From Heterodera schachtii (Eukaryota > Nematoda > Chromadorea > Rhabditida > Heteroderidae), in assembly GCA_023374025.1 (NCBI GenBank), contig SIJG01000034.1, positions 544,089 to 608,088 on the forward strand: a DNA stretch of 64,000 bases, given 5' to 3'. How positions within the stretch are numbered: the stretch's first letter is position 1; every line of letters begins with the position of its first letter. The notes below the pieces were generated by a model. The model did no database searches and was not told the origin of the DNA. It saw only the letters and a program-made list of their open reading frames with translations. The position numbers and the translations under genes were made by a program. Of this stretch, positions 50,477 to 61,500 are shown one piece after another.

Positions 50477-51097
50477 TTTTATTTTAATCAGCAGAGCCTC
50501 TTTCGTTTTTTTTTTTTCAAAGTAAGGGAAAAATTTTGTAAAATCAAATTGAACAATTAAAATTAAATATAGGAATTAAAAACTTATTAAAATTTAACTT
50601 ATTAGTCTAGCCCTCTGTAGGTGTACACTGTACAGAAAAGGAAATACCGTAATTTTAATTTTTTGTAAGATTTGACTGCCCCATGCCAAAAACAATATTT
50701 TTAAAAATGAAAAACGCTTTATACATAAACAAGTGTGTAAAGCATAAAAACAACAACGACGATACAGAATAATAGGTACGTCAGTCAGTACGTCAGCAGA
50801 TGATCAATGATCATCAAGTCAGCAGGGCTCGAATCTGTGAAGAATTACCCTCATTTTTGAATGTTTGGTTGTTTTGTAATGAGTTAATTTGGGATCTATA
50901 AAAATCATTTCAAATAAAATTAACAAAAACCATTCGTTCGTACATTGGGGATCATTTTTGGTTTTTTTTTTTTTTTGTAATTTCAACGATGTTTTTTTGT
51001 TGTTATTTTTAAATGACTTATTGTTGTTAAAAAATAAGTTCCTTCAAAAAAAGCAAAGAAATCTTCGAGCCCTGCTGGTTATGTGTACTCATTCGGT
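50477..51097. other. Intergenic region downstream of secreted protein copy 3
   Basis: AT-rich; contains CAGGGCTCG...CGAGCCCTG inverted repeat at 50824-51074, matching the one at 41692-42022, and a phrase (CCAAAAACAATATTTTTAAAAATGAAAAAxGCTTTATACATA) also at 41321. No gene seen. Confidence 0.5.
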
Positions 51098-53800
51098 TCA
51101 ATTAGAATTTCCATAGACTTCCAATAATTCGTTTATAAACTCATTCGATGGAACGCATGAACCTCCAAATCCAAGAAAACCCTTTTTCCATTGGCATTTG
51201 CAATCCAAGGAGCTTCTCATCATTTGCATGTGTGTATTAGGATTTTTGCATGGCTTTTCTTCCATTTGATTACAAAATCCCTCACACTCCTCCCAATGGC
51301 CTTTAACAGTGTCACTGCAATTCTTTGGGTCAAACTTTGCTCCCAATTTAACTTCTGCTTGTTTACCACGATTTTTACTACTACTACCAACACCATCCAT
51401 GGAATCAACATCTAAATATAAAATATTTTTTGTTTTGTTTTGTTGGAAAATAATAATTCATATTGAAATTGTATAGTTATGATTTTTTATATGTATTATG
51501 TGTAGGGCCGCTGTTTTTAGTGATTTAACTATTTTTTCAATTTTCGATTCTGATGTCACTATCGGTCAATAGAAATCACTATTTTGGAGGTTCGTTGAAA
51601 ATTCACTATTTTGGCTTTTTGTCACTATTTTTTCACTATTTCGAAATTTTTTGGAAAATTCCTTAACAAAAATGCAATAAAACCAAAAATACCCACCTAC
51701 GAATCACTTAAATTTTTAAAAATAAGTGCACCCCTAAGAATCGAACTAAATTTACCCCTAAGAATCGACCTAAAAATTTTTCAAAAATACCACTAAGAAT
51801 TGGAAAAATTTTCTCAAAATTCATCCGCAAAATTTTTTTTCTCGAAAAATTTTTGATTTAAAAAGTTCAATATTTGCTAAGAAAATATTAAAAAAGAAAT
51901 GTACCTCATTTTCAACTGCATTCAGTGAATAAAATTATTTTTGCTTAACTTTTGGCTGAAAATTATGTCACTATTTGTCACTATTTTGGCATTTTTATTC
52001 ACTATTTTAGTTAACTATTTCAAGATTTTTCTTCACTAAAAGTTGCGTCCCTAATTATGTGATGCGAACGCTTTATGATAAAATTATTTCCCTAATAATT
52101 CGTTGGAAATTTAAGGATTTAAACAACGAATTTGTTCGTCATCTCGGCTTTTATCTTAGTTTTATATGTCAGAGTCTTTTAAAACAAATTTTCATTTTCA
52201 TTTATAAAATAAAAAGGAGTTTCATCCCGTATTAGCTCTGGGTAGAGCCCGAAGCGGGACGTGATCCCGCTCCGCAATCCCGCGTTTTTTGAAAAATGCG
52301 CGATTTGCGGAATTATCTCGCGGGATCCCGTCCCGCAAAAAGTTTGTGCTTCAATCCGCAGCGCGACCCCGCAAATTTGAAATTTCCGGGCTCTAGCTCT
52401 AGGTAATTTTGAACTTGTACATATTTACTAGACAAAAAAAAATGACGAACAAACATTTTTGATTCGAGATTTAGATTTGGAATTCCCGAACATTAAAATT
52501 TATGAGCTCAAACATCATTAATCACTAATTATGGAAGTCTTTAATCGAAAATGGGTGAAAAATGATCTTCAAACAATTTTTTCATTTAGCTTAAGCCTAA
52601 TTTAAAAAAATCCCACCCTAATCCTTTAATCACTACCAAACAGGGCTGGCCGTGATTGAATTTCCAATCACGGAAATCCGTGAGCCGTGTTCACCGGGCT
52701 TCCAAAAAAATCCGTGACCCGTGAACCGTGATCACGGCACCCCAAAAACCCCGTGATTTCCGTGATTGTGAAAAAAATTTTCTGAATAATTTTTTTATTT
52801 AGTAAACGCTTTTTTTTGCGGCGTGATTTTTCCAAAAAAAAATTTTGGAGAACGGGGGGGGGGGGGCCGGCGGTGCCAATAGGCGCCGCCGAGAAAAAAT
52901 TTGTATTTTTAATGCGATTTGTTAGCAGATTTTTTCCAAAAAATGACCAAATTATTTTTTGAGCCAATTTTTTCAGGAAAATAAAGGGCAATTTTTTGCC
53001 ATTTTGGGGTCAATGTTTCAAAAAAAAATAAGGTAAAATGGGGGTCCGCGGTGACGATAGGCGCCGCCGTGAAAAATTTTGAGTGAATTTATTAAGATGT
53101 TGTCCAAAAAATGCCCAATCATTTGTTAATTTATGGGTTTAATGATGTTTTAAAAACTAACATAAAAGAATTTTTATGTAAAAAAATTTCCTTTTTAATT
53201 AAATTTCAATTAAAGTAATTTAAAGAAAATATGAAAAAATATCCTATCCCAATAGGGAATTGAACCCAAGGGTCAAACAATGAAAGACGGAAGGCTTAAC
53301 CACTAGGCTACATATACGTGTGTATTTACTTAATACAGAAATGAATTTATTTATTCAATTTTTTCTCAAAATTTCTCTTTTCACATCAATTTCCTCTTTT
53401 CGTCTGAATAAAAATTCCCTATACAAAGCGCCAATCACAGATCAAACTCACGGAAAAATTGAAAAAATCCGTGATCCGTGATCACGGCCAGCCAAAACCC
53501 AGTGACTTCCGCGATCCGTGATCACGGCCAGCCCTGCTACCAAACTAGAGATCGGATACGGGCCGGACACGTATACGGGTTTTTACGGGCCCGTAACCCG
53601 TATTTTTTTCGGCCGATACGGGTTTTTACGGGCTAAGGGTTTTACGGGTTTTTAGCCCGTAAGCCCGTAACCCGTATAGATGTCAAGCCCGTAACCCTTA
53701 CCCTTATCCGTATTTTCTCAAAATTCCGATCTCTATACCAAACCTACTTACAGTTCAGTAAAAGAAGCATAAGTGAGAACAAAACAAACGCTGCAAACAT
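51098..53800 (-). CDS. Small secreted Cys-rich protein, copy 3
   Basis: Two exons, 53800-53752 and 51411-51098, phase-1 intron of 2.3 kb, 120 aa. Seen: signal peptide MFAAFVLFSLMLLLL, then about 100 residues with seven Cys: KLGAKFDPKNC, HWEECEGFC, KPC, LDCKCQW and GFLGFGGSCVPSNEF. The same intron phase and position as copies 1 and 2 support the model. No TM segment after the signal; predicted secreted. No domain recognised. The intron holds at least three transposable elements (52243, 52641, 53546). The upstream region has another (53932) and a foldback element (54511). Confidence 0.77.
52243..52395. mobile_element. TAGAGCCCG-ended short inverted repeat
   Basis: Ends TAGAGCCCGAAGCGGG and CCGGGCTCTA. 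GCTCTGGG/GCTCTAGG flanks (52235-52242, 52396-52403) give an 8-bp duplication with one difference. Interior of GCGGGAT/ATCCCGC words. In the intron of copy 3. Confidence 0.7.
52641..53536. mobile_element. CAGGG-ended hAT-like element in the copy 3 intron
   Basis: Ends CAGGGCTGGCCGTGAT on both strands, the same family as 43591-44819. Exact 8-bp duplication CTACCAAA (52633-52640, 53537-53544). One good core copy (52869-52890), a degenerate one near 53046, and a tRNA-like segment near 53243-53312 (minus; TAGCCTAGTGGTTAAG and GGGTTCAATTCCC). No transposase. Confidence 0.9.
53546..53735. mobile_element. TAGAGATCGG-ended inverted repeat
   Basis: Ends TAGAGATCGGA and TCCGATCTCTA. Arms built from ACGGGTTTTTACGGG and AACCCGTA words. 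Exact 8-bp duplication TACCAAAC (53538-53545, 53736-53743), which overlaps the target duplication of the element ending at 53536. Confidence 0.85.
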
Positions 53801-53931
53801 TTTGTTGTTGTTACTGTGCATTTTCACCTTCTGCTGTCAGTCAAATCTTAGAAAAAAATAAATAAAATTAAAATTGAAAAAACGTACTTTTCTGTTCTGT
53901 ACCCAATACACATACACACCAGGGCTGGCAA

Positions 53932-54076
53932 GGAATTCCGATTTCGGAAGTTTTTGGGGTCGGAATTCCGGTTTCCGAAAAATTTTTGGGCCCCTCGGAA
54001 TACCAATTTCTGAAAAATTTTTGGGCCTCGGAACTCCGATTTCCAAAATTTTTTTGGGCCTCGGAATGCCACCCTG
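53932..54076. repeat. CAGGGCTGGCAAGGAATTCC inverted repeat
   Basis: Starts CAGGGCTGGCAAGGAATTCCGA, ends GGAATGCCACCCTG; inner repeats of GGAATTCCGATTTC/GGCCTCGGAA. It sits upstream of copy 3 at nearly the place where copy 2 has its hAT-like element. No exact target duplication. Confidence 0.55.
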
Positions 54077-54510
54077 TTTGTTACACACTCATGAAAAGTC
54101 TAAAATCTATTTTCTGTATAAATACAGGAAAAATATAGGTTGCCCAGAACCCTGTTCTAAGCCAGTACCTTATTAAATTTTTTTTCTTAATTATACTAAT
54201 TTTCGGCCACTGTCAGTCAGTCAAACTTTACAAAATATGAAAAATACGGTTTACGGTATTTCCTGTTTTGTACACGCACCCAAAAAACACGCAAATAATA
54301 TTTGGTGGTATAAATGGAACAATTTCAGACGAAACTTCTTTAATTGGCGGGTTGGGCTTACTGTCAAAATGGTTAAAATATGTACGTGAAAAAAAAGATT
54401 TTTTAAGAATTTGCGCGCCATTTTTTGACTTTTTTAACTTTTTATGAAAAAATGAAAGGTAAATTTTTAAATTATTACAGGAAATGTAATTGTCGGTGCC
54501 TGTACCTATG

Positions 54511-54961
54511 GGTACACCCCAAAATCTCGCCGCCGAAATCTCGCCTCCGAAATCTCTCCGCCCAAAATCTCGCCGCCCGAAATCTCGCCTCCGAAATCTC
54601 GCCTCCGAAATTTCGCCGCCGAAATCTCGCCTCCGAAATCTCGCCGCCCAAAATCTCGCCGCCGAAATCTCGCCTCCGAAATCTCGCCGCCCAAAATCTC
54701 GCCGGGACAAATCTCGATGCAGAAATTCCAAAATTTTTTTTCAAACTTAGAAATTTCTCAAGCAAAAAATTCTTAGAAAATTTTTAACAAGGAAAAATTT
54801 AAAGAAAAAAAATTTTTGAAAATTTTTAAGCAATTTTGAAATTTTATGATAAAATTTTCTAAGAATCTTTGAAAAATTTTTTTGAAATTTCTGCGGCGGG
54901 ATTTTGTCCCGGCGAGAATTCGGCCGGCGAGATTCCGGCGGCGAGATTTTGTCCCATCCCC
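54511..54961. mobile_element. Foldback element with AAATCTCGCCGCCG tandem arms
   Basis: The left arm has more than ten AAATCTCGCC(G/T)CC units (54523-54715); the right arm (54890-54955) has the inverse. Ends GGTACACCCCAAAATC and GGGGATGGGACAAAATC. Exact 9-bp duplication GTACCTATG (54502-54510, 54962-54970). The long open frames on both strands here are repeat translations. Confidence 0.85.
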
Positions 54962-54969
54962 GTACCTAT

Positions 54970-56220
54970 GACTCACTTTATCTGTTTCGAAATCACCCCT
55001 AATAAATAAAGGGAGAAAAATTTTTGAAAATAAAAATTTTCTGGAATAAAAGCAAAAAAAAGAAATCTTTTAGGAAAATAAAAAAATGCATTCCATTTTT
55101 TGGAGGGAAATGTGGTGATTGTAAGGCACCATTCAGCTGTGTATTTATGTGCCATTTTTCCATGTTGGCATTTTATTATGCTGAATAAACGCCGCGCGGC
55201 TTTATTTGCACTTTCCAAAAAAGGAAAAAGCATATGGATAAGTAAGTGCATATGCACTTTATAAATTTATCCATTATTATTTTATATAATCACAAAGAAA
55301 ATTATTTTATTAATAAAATCAGACAAAATGATGTGGCATTTAGTCATATGAATAGAAAATGGAACAATGGATAATAAAAATTTACAAGTGCTTATGCACT
55401 TTCATCCAATGCCATTATCTATGAGCATATTCACTGAACAGGGAGTATAATTTTGTATATATTTATGTAGCGAATATAATTTCGTATATACATTTGTGTA
55501 TACATTTTTTATAGCGAATATAATTTTGTATATACTTTTGTATATATTTTGCCCCTGATGTATTAGGGTATTGAATAAGTTCTGTCATAGCAACTATGCT
55601 GGTTTTTTTAAATTGTCATTATCAAATATGCAGTTAAGATTAATTTGCATATACCATTCGAAAGAGAAAACTTTAAGTATTTTAAGCATTTTTAAGCAAT
55701 TAGAAAAAAACTGTTTTAATTTAATTTTAGCAAAATTAAAAGGAACATATTTATTCACAATTGAACACTTTGCACGATGCCATTACATGTATATCATTTT
55801 TAATGGAAAAAAGATTTTATATTGGTTTTTGTTTGTTTTGGAAACATAATATTATGAGATCTCATTAGTCTCGGGTCTAGAAAATTTCAGTTTCGAGATT
55901 TTGGGGATTAAGTGTTGCTCGGTCTTTTTTCCTCCTGCTGGCAAAGACTCGGGCTCAGCAGGCCTTGAAGTTAGAGTGCTCTGCTATCTTTGGGGTTTAG
56001 GGTTTTGGTCTAAAAAAGTCTCGTTTTCGAGTCCCAGAAATTCTCGATCCGGGAATTTTTCTGAAGTTAGAGTTCTCTATTATCTTAGGCTTTAGTAATT
56101 TTCAGTCTTGGGTTTTGGGCTCAAGGTTTTTGAGTCCCGGAAAATTTTCAATCAAGGAAAATCTTCGATGCAGAAAAATTTTCGACCCAGAGAAATTTTT
56201 GGATTTGAGAAATGGCGGCA
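54970..56220. repeat. Left part of duplication unit B (matches about 45430-46530)
   Basis: Sequence from about 55115 (AAGGCACCATTCAGCTGTG) runs closely parallel to 45550 onward, including the TCTCGGGTCTAGAAAATTT repeats downstream of TMEM216. No coding region recognised in either unit here. Confidence 0.75.
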
Positions 56221-58000
56221 CTATGAATTATGCGCTTGGACAGCAGAAGAAGTTGATCGGTTGGTGGAAAAAGTGATCATTGTGAACAGTTGGAGCAGTG
56301 CTTCCAATGTCACCAGCACAAATTCGATGCCGGCCCCAATTTGTTCAACAAAAGCAACGTACGTTTGGAGCAGTGCCAAATAAGCGCAAATGGCAGCCTG
56401 TGAAAAGGGTTTAAATTAAGGGTTGGACGACGGGTTCGAGATTTTTGAAAATTTTTTTTATTGCACTTTATTAGTCCAATCGAATTTTAGAGTCTAATCA
56501 GGGTATTATGTCAACTAATCAGTAGAGACCTCGATTTTTAGGTGCTAAAAATGCTGAAATAGGCACTAAAATTGGTGCCAAAAAGTGCAAAATAGGTGCT
56601 AACCCCCGTTTTAGGGGTTTTTAAGTTCTAAAAAATCGCTCTAAATCAAAATTATTTGAAAATGTGATTTTCGTGCTTCTCTCATCAAGTACTCTACCCG
56701 CAAAAAAATAGGTAAAACCCTAAAAATCCGGTCTCTAATTATCAACAATTGCTTAATTAATCGTACATTTTTCGACATTGCCTAAATTGGACGCATAACT
56801 CTAGTTGGACTTATAAAATCCCATTGGATTTATAAAAGTTGATTGAATTCATAAAGTGCAATAGAACATCAACAAAAAAAAAGAGCACAAATAACATAAA
56901 GTTTGATCCGGATTCCTAAAAGGACTCGGGTCGAAAGTTTTTTAGAAAAATCGGCAATGAATGGACTGACTTTTTAAATCGGGAATCGAGATTTATCAAA
57001 TTTTGGTTTTGAAAAAAAGATCGGGGTGCGAAAAGCCAGGCCAGGATTTCTGGACATGTTATTGTCTTGGTAGAGAAAATTCGGCAAACGCAGCCCTAAT
57101 TTTCAAAAAATAAATGTTTTTTCCAACCACGGCAATGCCAAGCAGAAGTGAGAAGAAGAGTTCTGACGATGTTTCAGTCAAATTTCCAGTGCGAGCTTAA
57201 AGAATTTTATTTTAAAATTTTGAATTTTTGATATTTTTCAAAAATTGGGCTAATGGTTTAGGAAAATTGAATTTAGGACAAATTACAAGGTTTTAGAAAT
57301 TTCGAAAAATTTTATTCCAGCAGGTTGATTATGGATTTTATTAACCTTTAAGGGGCAAGGAAAATTGAACACAAAATTTGTTTTATTTTAAATATAAGAA
57401 TATTTAATTTTTTTTCAAATTTCGTCTTAAGTCTTAGTTTTTTATGAATTTTTAATTATATAATATTTTAGGCTTAAATATTTATAAAAAACTTATTCTC
57501 AAATAAACTTAATAAAAAATAATCAGAACCAATCAAAATTTTTTAAAGGCATAATCCCCGGTACAGGACTAACTTACACTGAAAATATTCCAACGCTTAT
57601 TGGTTTTAAAATATTTTTCGAATTTTCGGTTTTTCCATTTTTTTTTAAATTTTTTGTTGCCCAATTATTCCCCGACCCCTCCAATAAAACAACCCGAAGA
57701 AATTCGGAATGCCTCAATCGGGCCAAACAAGAGGACAATGAACGCTTCACTGAGTAGCACATGGAGTGGGTAGGGTAGCGAAAAAACTGAAAAATTTTAG
57801 GAATTTCCAAAAAAAATTTTTTTCCAAAAATTATAACTTTTATAAATGAACAATGCATATGTAAGCAAACAAAAAAGGATGGAGAATTTTGAGTTGACAC
57901 GAAGCAACAATTCAAGCGGAACGGAGGAAAGCTAAAATAATTAATTTAAATAAAAATTAAAAAAAAAATTTCTCACAATTTTGTCAGATTGAAGGGTCAT
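56221..58000 (-). CDS. tmem216: TMEM216/TMEM17-family tetraspan protein, copy B
   Basis: Six exons: 58000-57977, 57931-57838, 57786-57694, 57595-57578 (18 nt), 57195-57128 and 56397-56221, all in phase, 157 aa. Same architecture as the copy at 46531-48108, with few differences: MTLQ for MTVQ at the start, SSE for SSD in the TGNLTETSS block, a changed residue on each side of the microexon, and one Ala codon lost near the C-terminus. All splice sites are preserved and no stops occur, so both copies look functional. Introns hold the same TAGAGACC-type inverted repeat (56524-56735). Confidence 0.88.
56524..56735. repeat. TAGAGACC...GGTCTCTA inverted repeat (twin of 46847-47090)
   Basis: Same inner GATTTTTAGGTGCTAAAAAT word and ends as the copy in the other TMEM216 gene. 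In intron 5 of copy B. Confidence 0.6.
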
Positions 58001-58324
58001 TGTTGTCGCAAAAAAATTATGGCTTCACACAATTTAAAATGTGATAAAAATTTTGAAAATTCTCTGATGATAGAAAGATGTCCGATTTTTTTTAAATTTA
58101 AAATATTAAATTTTGGAATTAAATGAATTAAAATTTAAAAAATTATATTTTTGGTGGGCTAATTTAAGAGTGGATAGACAGACATTCACAAGTTCAATAA
58201 ACACTTGAGTGTTTGAATTTTATTTTGTTACCATAGCAACAAAATTGAAAATTTAGCTTCTGCCCAGAAATAATGGATTATTAAAAAAAATAGAAGAATT
58301 TATTATTTGCTCAAAAATGTAAAA

Positions 58325-58507
58325 TACCGTATTTCCTCAAATAGAGCCCCCAGGGGTTTTATTTTTCAACACCCCCGCCCCCCCTTCCACCTAGAAGGGA
58401 GGTTTTATTTCAGGGGAGGTGGATTAATTTAGGGGGCGGGGCTTCATTTTTCAACCTCAAAAATATTTCAGGAGGGGGGGGGGGCTCTATTTGAGGAAAT
58501 ATGATAT
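58325..58507. repeat. TACCGTATTTCCTCAAATAGAGCCCC inverted repeat (twin of 48622-48768)
   Basis: Same ends as the repeat in the other unit but a longer interior with extra TTTTATTT and CCCCC/GGGGG blocks, so the arms have drifted or gene-converted since the duplication. Confidence 0.6.
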
Positions 58508-58577
58508 AATTCATCACTGATTTGAAAATATATTTCTCTCCTTTTATTGATAACAAATCATAATGTTGCGGCGAAAA

Positions 58578-61500
58578 TTAAGGACAATTTGTAAGGGCAC
58601 ATGAAATGCTTTCTTCCGCAATGCCAGCACAACCGCTAAAATATAAAAATCAAATGGAATTAAACAAATTTAGAGAAAAGTTAGAGACGCGAATTCCGGA
58701 CCCAGAATGGGACCGGCATTCGAGAAATGTCTCTTCGGAGCGGATTAACATTTCGGGATCCCGATCCGGGTGCATTTTTCAAAAATACGAACTCGGTTTC
58801 CAATCCGGGATCACAAGAAACCCGGACCGGAACCCGATCCTGCCCGATAGCTAGAGTCTGTCTCACCCCCGAGAGATTGATCAATTCTTTTAATTTATTT
58901 TTGATCGAAAAATCAGTCAGTTTTTGGATTTTCGCTTTTTTTTTTTTGAGACTCTATGATCACCACCGTTCGCATGCGCATCGCCTGTGCCGAGTCCGTT
59001 GGCCCTCCGCTGCCGGTGGCCGGCCGCGTGTGCCACCGCTGCTCGCGCACAATCCGTCGCAGGCACTCCACTCGGACCATGGCAGCCAGTCGTCGACGGC
59101 ACATTCGGCTGTTGTGCTTGATGAGGATGGCACTTCCTGCTCCTGCTGCTCATTCTCCTGATCACCGCTGCTGCCGATCCGTAAACCGCTAATTCTGATC
59201 AGTTTGGCACTGTCGTTTGGCTGATCAGTCAATGGTGGCGGTGCTTCTCCTTCTTGTACTGCTAATTTGAAGTCATCATTTTGTGCATTGTTCTGGTGCC
59301 GATTTGTGCGCCGTTCTGCTTCACGTCGTTTCTCCACTTCACTGGCTTTATGTCTGTTCAATTTAAATTTAAATTTATAGCAAATTTTTTCGGGTGCATT
59401 AATTTTTAGACCCCCCCCCCCTCCCCCCGAAAAAGAATTTTGAAAATAACTTAATTTTTTTTTAATTTCGAAGAGACAGTTTGTGGAAAAAATAAATAAA
59501 AATTTTAACTGAAATTTTTCTTTTTTTTTTTACAATTTTCAAAGAAAAATTTAAAAAAATCTGTTTCTCCAAAATAAAAAAAACCAAATTTAAATTTATC
59601 TAGAAAAAAAAAATCTAAGAATAAAATCTTTTCCGTTTTAGCTGAGTCTTGGTCTAAAAGGCTCGATTAACAAATCATAGCTGTGCAAGGGGGGGGGGGG
59701 CAGGGGGGGGGGGGGTCGTGACGCCGAACGCAAGGGGTCGGAGGGTGGTCGAACGCACGAGGCGGGGGAGGGGGTCGCGAAAAAGGAGAAAGACGAAAAA
59801 AGGAAAAGAAAAAAGAGAGAGAAAAGGAAAAGGAAAGAGGAAAAAAACGAGAAAAGTGTCGCGCATTGCGTTCGACTAACCCTGAGGGCGATTTATCGAA
59901 CGCAAAAGTGGGCACTTGAAAATTGACAATTTCCCTAAGAAATTTCGCTTAAATTTTCCAATTTTTCTGCGTTCGACACGCTTTTCCTCTAGCGTTTGAC
60001 AAATTCTGCTGAAGGATTTCGTCGAACGCAAGAGGAGGGGCTGAAAATTTTCAAAAATTTTGCATATTTTTTATAAATTTCATTAAAAATTCTCTTAAAA
60101 AGTTGACCCAAATTCACAAAAATTTTGTCATTTTTTGGTGAAAATCTGTTAACAAATCACAATCAAATGTTCAAAAAATTTCCCGGCGGCGCCTATCGGC
60201 ACCGCCGGTCTCCCCTTCTCAATAAAAGTTTTTTGGAAAAACCGCCGCAAAAAAAAGTGGTGTGATGTGAAAAGCAAAAAAAAAAGTCGTGGAAAAAGTG
60301 TACCGCGAAAAAATTGACATGGAAAATTGACCACTGACAAAAAAGGTGCCGCAAAAAAGGACAGTGAAAAGCAAAAAAAAAAAAAAGGTCTTCACCGGGG
60401 CCCGGGGCAAAAATGGTCGAACGCAAAAATTTTGATGCTGACCCCCCCTAGGGGGGGCCATCGCCGAACGCACGACCCTTTTCCTGACCCCCCCCCCCTT
60501 GCACACGTATGTAACAAATTAATCAGGTTCTGATGATCGACAATCAGTCATGATAGGATATCCATTAGAAAAACTAATCAAAATTCCATCATCATCATGT
60601 CATCCCCAGTGATTTACTCTCCGAAAATGGGGTCTTGACCAAGTAAATCCCACCTCGGGATTAGTTGAAGACGTTTAATGAAGGACGATGGAGAAGCCGA
60701 TTTGTTCTCATCCTTTTTCATTTTTGTTGTTGTTATCCCTGGAGAAGAAGAAGCCGCTTTTCCTACCATTTCATCCGAATTTTGTTGTTGGCATTCGTCC
60801 GGAGGGCATTTTGTCTGCTGAACGTGATGTCCTGCGCAATGGCATTTGTTGTTTTGGTCCGCAATTGGTGAAATACAAGTGCGGGAACGTCTCTTTAAAA
60901 TAAATTTTTTGTTTTTCTATGAAAATTTGCATTTAAAAAAATTAAATATATTTTATTAGAAATTTTTTTAAAAATTAACCATTGTTTTTTAAATTCATGT
61001 TAATCCCAGCCATGGGGAACAACTGGGCGCTGATGTTTGGAAAAAATTTATTTTTTGAATTTTTTGGCCATAAATGCTTAAAAATTTTATAAAATATCGA
61101 AGCTTGAGAATTTTTTTTAATTTTTCGGGGGTGGGGCGGGATGGGAGGGACGATATGGGGGAGGGTAATTAGTGCATCCGTGTAAAACAGGAATTTCTTA
61201 CAGAATTTCACACGCCCGTCATATTATTAGTGGGATCATGATTAGAGACCGGATTTTTATGTGCTAAAAATCCTGATGTAAAAACATAAAAATCCGGTCT
61301 CTAATCATGATAATGTTTTTTTTCTGAAAATTCTCAGGATTAAGTCAATTCGGGAGATTAAAACAGGATTAGGAAATCTTTTCTTGATCCCCTAGTCTTA
61401 TCCAGTCACAACTGAACGACACACTTTTACGCATTCAGCTCCTCCACACTCCGACCATGCTGACCACTCTGTCCATGTGCAATTGTGCTGTTGTTGTTCA

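Noticed and set aside
54228..54787. Long open frames on both strands rich in RRRDFGGEIS or SPPKSRLRNL repeats
   Set aside because: They are translations of the AAATCTCGCC tandem arms of the foldback element at 54511-54961.
59667..59915. Pro- and Phe-rich frames on the minus strand
   Set aside because: They arise from G-homopolymers and purine tracts of the inverted repeat at 59683-60504.
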